Origin: Allobosea sp039673065
GTDB taxonomy: Bacteria; Pseudomonadota; Alphaproteobacteria; Rhizobiales; Beijerinckiaceae
Direction of reading: 5' to 3'
Length of the DNA stretch: 64,000 bases
NCBI RefSeq assembly: GCF_039673065.1
Contig: NZ_JBDJKW010000011.1
Coordinates: 1-64,000 of the forward strand
The stretch's first letter is position 1. Each line of letters starts with the position of its first letter. This document shows positions 33,542 through 39,168 of the stretch, piece after piece. A program made the translations under genes and the position numbers. The notes beneath the pieces are model-generated. The model was not told where the DNA came from. It saw nothing but the letters and a program-made list of their open reading frames with translations, and searched no databases.

Positions 33542-33580
33542 CCCACAGCCCCCTCAAGCTCACCAGGAGACAATGACGCC

Positions 33581-34525
33581 ATGTCCGGCATGAACCCGCA
33601 GCAGGCGGCCGTCATCGAGCCGATCCTCTCGACCCATGCGCGCGGTTATCGCAACGCGCAGTTCATCTACTCCCGGCTCGCGCCGATCGTGGACATCCCC
33701 AACCGATCCATGCGGGTGATCCGCTTCGGCAAGGAGGATTTCCGCAAGATCAATACGCGCCGGGCGCCCGGCGCTTCGACCGGGCGGGTGCAGTACGGCT
33801 ATGCCTCCGATCCGGTCGCGCTGCCGCAGGACAGCCTGGAAGCCGTGGTGCCGGTCGAAAACCAGCAGGAGGCGGCGAAGGTGCCGGGCTTCGACCTGGC
33901 GAAGATCTCGGTCAACCGCGTCCTGAACGTCTTCGGCCTCAACATGGAGATCGACGTCGCGACCAGGGCGCGCGACCTCAATACCTATGCGGCCGGCAAC
34001 AAGGCCACGCTGGCCGGCGGCTCGCAGTGGAGCGACGGGGGCAGCGATCCCGGCAAGGATGTCGACGACGCCAAGGACGCCATCCGCCGCAAGATCGGCC
34101 AGCAGCCGAACGTCCTGGTGCTCGGCCCGGCGGTGCGCAAGGCGCTGCGCCGCCATCCGAAGATCACCGAGCAGTTCAAGTACACCGGCTCGGACAGCGT
34201 CACGCTGGCCATGCTCGCCGAGTACTTCGAGGTCGACGAGGTGGTCTCGGGCGACGCGGTCTATCTGCCCGATACCGCCAGCGACGATGACGCCGCGACC
34301 GACATTTGGGGCAAGGACGCCATCCTCGCCTATGTCAACCGCAACGCGGCCGACTACCAGTCGCCGTCCTACGCCTACACCTACCGCCTGGCGGGCTGTC
34401 CGTTCGTCGAGACGCCCTATCAGGAGCGCAACGCGAAGAGCTGGATCTATCCCGTCACCGACGAGGAGGCGCCCTACATCACGGGTGCCGAGGCCGGCTA
34501 CCTCTTCAAGAACGCGGTCGCCTGA
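33581..34525 (+). CDS. Major capsid protein (Mu gpT-like)
   Basis: The product is 314 aa. Features include an N-terminal AQFIYSRLAPIVDIPNRSMRVIRFGKEDFR, a central segment (QQPNVLVLGPAVRKALRRHPKITEQFKYTG) and C-terminal YQERNAKSWIYPVTDEEAPYIT, all typical of HK97-fold capsid proteins of Mu-like phages. A GGAGAC site lies before the ATG. Confidence 0.9.
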   Translation: MSGMNPQQAAVIEPILSTHARGYRNAQFIYSRLAPIVDIPNRSMRVIRFGKEDFRKINTRRAPGASTGRVQYGYASDPVALPQDSLEAVVPVENQQEAAKVPGFDLAKISVNRVLNVFGLNMEIDVATRARDLNTYAAGNKATLAGGSQWSDGGSDPGKDVDDAKDAIRRKIGQQPNVLVLGPAVRKALRRHPKITEQFKYTGSDSVTLAMLAEYFEVDEVVSGDAVYLPDTASDDDAATDIWGKDAILAYVNRNAADYQSPSYAYTYRLAGCPFVETPYQERNAKSWIYPVTDEEAPYITGAEAGYLFKNAVA

Positions 34526-34527
34526 TC

Positions 34528-34755
34528 ATGGCGCGCAAGGCACAGGCCGGGGCAGTCCCGGCGCCCGCCGCCCCGCTGGCGAACGCCGCCGAGCTGCCGG
34601 AGGGCTCCGGCCGCTTCCCCGTCCTGTCGCCCTTGCGCTTCGACGGCCGGCTCTACCGGCCGGACGATCCGGAGGCCAACGAGGTCGTGATGCCTCGCGA
34701 CCAGGCGCAGGCGCTGCGGGTGATCGACGTGCTCGGCGACGAACTGCCCGCGTGA
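34528..34755 (+). CDS. Small late protein (Mu gp35-like position)
   Basis: The product is 75 aa, Pro/Ala-rich at the start, then a compact region FPVLSPLRFDGRLYRPDDPEANEVVMP. The ATG follows the capsid stop by two bases. Mu has a small gene of unknown function (gp35) here. It ends 5 bp before the tRNA gene. Confidence 0.65.
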   Translation: MARKAQAGAVPAPAAPLANAAELPEGSGRFPVLSPLRFDGRLYRPDDPEANEVVMPRDQAQALRVIDVLGDELPA

Positions 34756-34760
34756 GGCAT

Positions 34761-34835
34761 TGCGGGGTGGAGCAGCGGTAGCTCGCCGGGCTCATAACCC
34801 GGAGGTCGCCGGTTCAAATCCGGCCCCCGCGACCA
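34761..34835 (+). tRNA. Initiator-type tRNA-fMet(CAT) inside the prophage late region
   Basis: The 75-nt gene folds as a full cloverleaf with encoded CCA. The acceptor stem pairs at positions 2-7 with U1.G72 wobble in place of a Watson-Crick pair. The D stem is GAGC/GCTC with A11:U24. The anticodon stem CCGGG/CCCGG has three G:C pairs around loop CTCATAA. The T arm is GCCGG-TTCAAAT-CCGGC. These are initiator hallmarks. The D loop is 7 nt, two shorter than E. coli fMet. It lies between two phage genes in the same orientation. Confidence 0.92.
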
Positions 34836-34837
34836 AT

Positions 34838-34929
34838 CCCCCGATCAGGCCGGGGGCTGCGATGGACGGAAGTCGGTCTCTGTCCATCGCCCGGCGACCA
34901 GGCGCTCACCTCCTCCCGAGCGCCTGGTC
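34838..34929 (+). other. Three consecutive perfect hairpins downstream of the tRNA
   Basis: Stem 1 is CCCCCG/CGGGGG at 34838-34843 and 34851-34856. Stem 2 is GCGATGGAC/GTCCATCGC at 34859-34867 and 34882-34890. Stem 3 is GACCAGGCGCTC/GAGCGCCTGGTC at 34896-34907 and 34918-34929. There is no open frame here and no U-tract after stem 3. They may be processing signals, a terminator or attenuator, or a small structured RNA. Confidence 0.6.
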
Positions 34930-34968
34930 TCCATCTCATTCAACCGGCGTCAGAGGAGGCGCGGTCCG

Positions 34969-35403
34969 ATGACCATTCTGACGGTCGAGAGCTTCGTCGC
35001 GGCGATCGGTGAGACCGAGGCGCTGAACCTCGCCGCCATCGGCCCGCGCGACGAGCGTGTCGTGGATCCCGCCAAGATCGCACCGGCGCTCGCCTATGCC
35101 GACAGCCTGATCCTGGGCAAGTTGCGCGCGCGGTTTCCGCTGGGCCTGCCACTGCCGACGCCAGACATCCTGATCGGCATCGCGATCGACCTGACGCTGT
35201 ATCGGCTGCGCTACAAGACGGGCGATCAGTCCGGCGTCCAGGACGAGACCAGGTTGCGCTACCAGGCCGCCCTGAAGCTGCTCGACCAGATCGCCGCCGG
35301 CGAAATCCTGCTGACCGAGACAGCGCCGGCCGGCAGCGCAGAGCCTGTGCTGGTCTCCGGTGAACCTGCTCGCGCCAACCGCATCCTGGACGGTTGGCGA
35401 TGA
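34969..35403 (+). CDS. DUF1320 head-tail connector protein (Mu gp36-like)
   Basis: The product is 144 aa. Helical sequence (AKIAPALAYADSLILGKLRARFPLGLP, ILIGIAIDLTLYRLRYKTGDQSG) is typical of DUF1320. Members lie at the head-tail interface of Mu-like phages. A GAGGAGG site precedes the ATG. Its stop overlaps the next start (ATGA). Confidence 0.83.
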   Translation: MTILTVESFVAAIGETEALNLAAIGPRDERVVDPAKIAPALAYADSLILGKLRARFPLGLPLPTPDILIGIAIDLTLYRLRYKTGDQSGVQDETRLRYQAALKLLDQIAAGEILLTETAPAGSAEPVLVSGEPARANRILDGWR

Positions 35404-35873
35404 CCGATCCTGCCATCATCGCGAGTAACCTGGGCGCGGCCCCGATATCGAGCCCGACCTCACGGCTGGTCGAGGACGTGGTCGCGGCGCTGGCTGCCGA
35501 GATCAGCCGCGACCTCGATGTCGCCGAGATGCCGGACAAGCCCGGCGACTACGACCTGGGCGAGCGGCCGGGCGCGGTGCTCGTCCACTATCGCGGCTCG
35601 AAATACCAGAAGGGCCGGCCGTCGCAGCCGCGCGAGCTGACCTTCGACATCCATCTGCGCTTGCGCGGTCAGGCCGGGCGTTTCGGCTTCACGCACATGA
35701 TCGACGCGGTGGCGGACTGCCTGCAGGACCGCCAGTTCCAGGGCTCGACCGGCTTCCAGCTCGAAAGCGACGGGCTCGTCCAGGAGCATGGCGGCCTGTG
35801 GGACTACGTCGTCAGCTTCACCACCACCATGCCGCGCGCCGCGCGGCGCCAACCAGACTGGAGACCGTACTGA
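35400..35873 (+). CDS. Gp37-family tail terminator-like protein (DUF1834)
   Basis: The product is 157 aa. The pattern (VLVHYRGSKYQKGRPSQPRELTFDIHLRLRG, MIDAVADCLQDRQFQGSTGFQLESDGLVQEHGGLWDYVVSF) matches the Gp37/DUF1834 family, probable tail terminators. The ATG at 35400 overlaps the previous stop; an in-frame TTG two codons upstream is less likely. Confidence 0.82.
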   Translation: MTDPAIIASNLGAAPISSPTSRLVEDVVAALAAEISRDLDVAEMPDKPGDYDLGERPGAVLVHYRGSKYQKGRPSQPRELTFDIHLRLRGQAGRFGFTHMIDAVADCLQDRQFQGSTGFQLESDGLVQEHGGLWDYVVSFTTTMPRAARRQPDWRPY

Positions 35874-36109
35874 TGGCCAAGCACACATACACCGGCCCCG
35901 TGGACACGCTGGAAATCCAGGACCCCAAGGATCCGCAGAAGACGATCTTCTCGGAGCATCTGCATCCGGGGCGCTCCTATGAGCTGCCGGCGGGCGATCA
36001 CCAGGTCATCGCCAACATGATCGGGCGCGGCCTTTTCGTGCCTTCCCCTGTCACTGACACCTCGCCCAGCGAGCCCGCGCCCGCGAAAGTGGCCGGCAAG
36101 CGAAGCTGA
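35873..36109 (+). CDS. Small late protein (Mu gp38/DUF2635-like)
   Basis: The product is 78 aa starting MAKHTYTGPVDTLEI. It has a beta-rich body and a polar C-tail. The start overlaps the previous stop by one base (TGATG). The third late promoter element lies inside its 3' part, so this gene separates two late transcription units. Confidence 0.68.
   Translation: MAKHTYTGPVDTLEIQDPKDPQKTIFSEHLHPGRSYELPAGDHQVIANMIGRGLFVPSPVTDTSPSEPAPAKVAGKRS
36047..36065 (+). promoter_or_regulatory. Late promoter element, copy 3 (ahead of tail sheath)
   Basis: CCTGTCACTGACACCTCGC differs from copies 1 and 2 at two spacer positions and keeps the TGTC-N3-GACA core. It lies inside the end of the preceding gene and 77 bp before the sheath gene. 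Confidence 0.65.
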
Positions 36110-36142
36110 ACGATCCGGCGGCGACGAGCAAGAGAGGCTGAC

Positions 36143-37429
36143 ATGGCTGGCGAGAACTACCATCACGGCCCGGAGATCATCCGGCTGGAAGACACCACCG
36201 GCGTCGTCGTCGACCAGAAGATGGCGGTGACGTGGATCCAGGGCACCGCGCCGATCCACATCCCGCACGACACCGCCGAAAAGCGCGCGACCTTCGTCAA
36301 CCAGCCGGTGATCATCCGCAGTCAGGCGCAGGCCACGGCCGCGTTCGGGCCGGCCACCGCCGGCTATTCGATCCCGCAGGCGCTCGCCTCGGCCTTCAAC
36401 AAGAATGAGGGCCAGGGCTGCGGCACCTTCATCGTCAACAACGTCTTCAACCCGGACGTCCACAAGACCGGAGGCGCGCCGGATCCTGCGCTGGTCTCGA
36501 CGGCGGACATGGTCGGCGCGGTTGCGGTCGATGGGAAGCGCACCGGCTTCGAGGTCGCGGTGACCTGCTACAACAGGTTCGGCTTCTTCCCGCGGCGCAT
36601 CACGGCCCCCGGCTTCACCGGCGTGCAGGGCATCCGGCAGAAGATGCTGGAGATCGCGAACCGGGTGAAGGGTCACGCGATCTGGGACCTGCCGGCCGGC
36701 CTTACCATTCAGGGTGCGATCGAGCAGCGGGGCAGCTCGCAGCCCTTCGCGACGGCGTCCGGCCGCGCGGTGCTCTGCTTCCCGCGCCTGCTGGCGCTCG
36801 ATGCGATCACCGGCGAGCAGTCGCTGCAGCCCTATTCCCAGCATCTGGCCGGGCTGTGGAACCGCATCATCGCGACGCAGGGGCCGCAGCATTCGCCGTC
36901 CAACATGCCGATGAACGACGTCTCGGGCACCGAGATCGACATCGTCTGGGCGCCGAACGACTACAGCACCGACACCAACCTGCTCAACGAGATGGGCATC
37001 GTCACCACGATGACGCGGTACGGCCAGGGCATTCACAGCTGGGGCGCATCGTCGACGCTGTGGCCGACCGTGCACAACACCGAGGCCTGGCTCCACGCCC
37101 AGGTCGTCATGGACGCGATCGACGACGCGGTGCTGTTCTACACGATCCCCTACACGGATCGCGGCGCGGTGCTGAAGCGCCTGACGATCATCGAGGAGCG
37201 CGTCAACGCCTACCTCGCGTCGAAGTCGAGCCAGGACGATCTGAACGCCTGGCTCTATGGCGGCAACTTCAGGTTCGACCGGCAGAAGACCACGCCGGAA
37301 AGCATCGTCGGCCAGGGCCAGCTGTTCTGGCAGCTCGACCGTCAGCCGATCGGCATCATGCACCGGACCACGATCGAGGCCTCGACGAACCTCACCTACG
37401 TCACCGAGGCGCTGGGCCTCGCCGCCTGA
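36143..37429 (+). CDS. Tail sheath protein (Mu gpL-like)
   Basis: The product is 428 aa. Features include an N-terminal handshake segment (IIRLEDTTGVVVDQKMAVTWIQGTAP) and a C-terminal domain ending LFWQLDRQPIGIMHRTTIEASTNLTYVTEALG, characteristic of contractile sheath subunits. It polymerises around the tube and contracts on infection. A strong GAGAGG site precedes it. Confidence 0.92.
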   Translation: MAGENYHHGPEIIRLEDTTGVVVDQKMAVTWIQGTAPIHIPHDTAEKRATFVNQPVIIRSQAQATAAFGPATAGYSIPQALASAFNKNEGQGCGTFIVNNVFNPDVHKTGGAPDPALVSTADMVGAVAVDGKRTGFEVAVTCYNRFGFFPRRITAPGFTGVQGIRQKMLEIANRVKGHAIWDLPAGLTIQGAIEQRGSSQPFATASGRAVLCFPRLLALDAITGEQSLQPYSQHLAGLWNRIIATQGPQHSPSNMPMNDVSGTEIDIVWAPNDYSTDTNLLNEMGIVTTMTRYGQGIHSWGASSTLWPTVHNTEAWLHAQVVMDAIDDAVLFYTIPYTDRGAVLKRLTIIEERVNAYLASKSSQDDLNAWLYGGNFRFDRQKTTPESIVGQGQLFWQLDRQPIGIMHRTTIEASTNLTYVTEALGLAA

Positions 37430-37455
37430 CCGGCGGCTGCTGAAGGAGCACCACA

Positions 37456-37974
37456 ATGGATGCGGTCAAGGTCGGCCAGCTCACCAATGCCGACATCTAC
37501 TGGGGCGACGATCTCTGCATCGGCCGCTTCGCCTCGTTCGAGCGCCCGAAGCTCGAATACGAGAAGGTCAAGCACGCAGCGCTCGGCATGGTCGCGGAGT
37601 TCGATGCGCCGTCGCGGCAGCTCAAGGCGATGACGGGCAAGTGCGAGGTCCAGTTCCTCGACATCGACCTGCTGCCGGACGGGTACGACCCGACCAAGGG
37701 CATCGCGATCACCATGGACGCGCCGGTCGATGTCTTCGGCTCGGGCGGCATCGACCTGACCCGCGGCTATCGGCTGACCTGGCACCTCACCGTGCTGTTC
37801 AGCGCCACGGGTTCCGGCGCGCACAAGCTCTCGAACGATTTCAAGGGCGAGTGGGAATATTCCTGCCTGCGCTTCGTCGAGAAGGCCAGCAATCGCCAGA
37901 CGCCGCTGCGCGAGATCGACGTGATGGCCCAGATCAACCGCGTCAACGGCCGGGACGTCTGGTCGAAATACTGA
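37456..37974 (+). CDS. Tail tube protein (Mu gpM-like)
   Basis: The product is 172 aa. It shows beta-rich tube-protein character (KLEYEKVKHAALGMVAEFDAPSRQLKAMTGKCEVQFLDI, LTWHLTVLF, EIDVMAQINRVNGRDVW). It follows the sheath gene as in Mu, P2 and other myophages. It forms the inner conduit for DNA. Confidence 0.9.
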   Translation: MDAVKVGQLTNADIYWGDDLCIGRFASFERPKLEYEKVKHAALGMVAEFDAPSRQLKAMTGKCEVQFLDIDLLPDGYDPTKGIAITMDAPVDVFGSGGIDLTRGYRLTWHLTVLFSATGSGAHKLSNDFKGEWEYSCLRFVEKASNRQTPLREIDVMAQINRVNGRDVWSKY

Positions 37975-38015
37975 CGCTTCACCCGTCTTCCTCACCCGAT
38001 GAAAGCGAGACCGAC

Positions 38016-38387
38016 ATGACCGAGAATGCAGCCGCCACGAACGCCGCCGGCCAGCCCGCCGTGCCCGCCGATGCGTTGGCGGAGAAGGGCGTCATCGCCA
38101 AGCTGCGCGCCGCGCGCGACGGGCAGACCGGCATGGACAGCCTGACGCTGAAGAGCTGCGGCGTCGAGGTGACCTATCCGCGCTTCCGCTCCTTCAAGGC
38201 CTGGGAGCAGGCCCAGCGCCAGGCCGGCGAGGTCGCGAGCTCGGTGAACCTCTACTACATCGTCCAGGTCTGCCTGTTCGACGGCGAGCGGTTGCGGGCG
38301 GAGGAATATCGCGAGCTGATCTCCGACACCGACCATATGGCGATCTCGTCGCGGATCTTCTCGCCCGCCGACGCGGGAAACGGCTGA
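38016..38387 (+). CDS. Tail assembly chaperone, short product (Mu gp41-like)
   Basis: The product is 123 aa ending SPADAGNG. The body (DSLTLKSCGVEVTYPRFRSFKAWEQAQRQAGEVASSVNLYYIVQVCLFDGERLRAEEYRELI) is the chaperone for the tape measure. Its last codons contain slippery GGGAAAC, and a -1 shift there yields a longer product. Confidence 0.82.
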   Translation: MTENAAATNAAGQPAVPADALAEKGVIAKLRAARDGQTGMDSLTLKSCGVEVTYPRFRSFKAWEQAQRQAGEVASSVNLYYIVQVCLFDGERLRAEEYRELISDTDHMAISSRIFSPADAGNG

Positions 38388-38542
38388 AGCGCTGGCCCGG
38401 CCGCTTCGACCGCTCATTCCTGCTCCGCGCCGGCTACCGCTTCTCCGAGCTGATGGAGATGTCCGTCGACGAGGTGGTCTGGCGGGTCGAGGAGGAGAAG
38501 GCCTACGAGGCCGCCGTCGCGAAGGCGATGCAGCAAGGTTAG
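38016..38542 (+). CDS. Tail assembly chaperone, -1 frameshift fusion product
   Basis: Shifting -1 at GGGAAAC (38375-38381) continues KRLKRWPGRFDRSFLLRAGYRFSELM and on to MQQG, ending at TAG 38540-38542. The extension has no start codon or ribosome site suggesting independent expression. A G/GT-type chaperone pair made by frameshifting is conserved in long-tailed phages, and the product would be about 175 aa. The shift is inferred from sequence. Confidence 0.72.
38375..38407 (+). promoter_or_regulatory. Programmed -1 frameshift signal: GGGAAAC plus hairpin
   Basis: The heptamer G-GGA-AAC (38375-38381) is in the correct frame for tandem slippage (X-XXY-YYZ). Five bases later a hairpin GAAGCG/CGCTTC (38386-38391 and 38402-38407, 10-nt loop) can pause ribosomes. 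The 0-frame stop TGA (38385-38387) lies between them. Confidence 0.75.
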
Positions 38543-38552
38543 CGCCAGCCGT

Positions 38553-39104
38553 CTACTCGAAGGGCGAGAAATGCGGTCCCTGAGCCACGAAAACCTCCGG
38601 CTTGAGGTCATTTTTCTGAAAGATTTCGCTCTGGCATGCGCTGCACTTGAGCGTGTCTCTGTGCCAATCCTGTTTGGACAGTTGAAGCGTGACAAGGCGC
38701 TTCGACTGCTCGAAACAATGGGCACAGTAGCGTATCGCCTGATGGTCGCCGCGAGCCGGGCTTTTCGCCTTGTAGGCAAAACTGCCGGGGTTCGTCTCAA
38801 CCAGGTCGTATTTTTGCCGGTCGCATTCAAATGCTTGGAGGCGGCCGAGTTCTTCCAAAGCCTCAAGCATGCGCAGGCGGAGCGTCGCCGTCTCCTCGCG
38901 AGCATCGATCATCTTATTGGTCAGATCGATGACGAGTTGGCGCATCTCAGGTGTCGGGAGGTCGGCGGCCTGGCCGTCTTTGTTCTTCCCCGTCAGCTCC
39001 TTGATTTGCTTCACGATGCCAAGAGCGTCGCTGATCGTCTTGAGACCACCGAAGCCATCGATGGCCGCCCTTACCGAAGCAAAGTCAATGTCACCCCATC
39101 CCAC
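38553..39104 (-). CDS. Inverted accessory gene (moron): zinc-ribbon protein of unknown function
   Basis: The product is about 183 aa from a GTG at 39104 with a GAGAGGGGGG site. The N-terminal half is helical (IKELTGKNKDG, LVIDLTNKMIDAREETATLRLRMLEALEEL). The C-terminal half has a zinc-ribbon pattern (YCAHCFEQ then LKCSACQSEIF). It is on the opposite strand to all surrounding tail genes, and its GC content is visibly lower. The position, between chaperone and tape measure, is a common moron site. Start uncertain, since the frame stays open upstream. Confidence 0.62.
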   Translation of the reverse strand: MGWGDIDFASVRAAIDGFGGLKTISDALGIVKQIKELTGKNKDGQAADLPTPEMRQLVIDLTNKMIDAREETATLRLRMLEALEELGRLQAFECDRQKYDLVETNPGSFAYKAKSPARGDHQAIRYCAHCFEQSKRLVTLQLSKQDWHRDTLKCSACQSEIFQKNDLKPEVFVAQGPHFSPFE

Positions 39105-39168
39105 CGGTCGTCCCCCCTCTCTCGTCTTCGGCAAGCCTGCCTGAGTCGCTTCCGCAAGGACAGGACCG

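Noticed and set aside
34761..34835. The prophage tRNA as an integration-site (attB) remnant
   Set aside because: The element uses a DDE transposase with defined ends far away, no tyrosine integrase is present, and the tRNA lies inside the late gene series.
35804..37456. A 550-codon minus-strand frame opposite the sheath
   Set aside because: Antisense to the sheath and Gp37 genes, His/Arg-rich composition typical of shadow frames.
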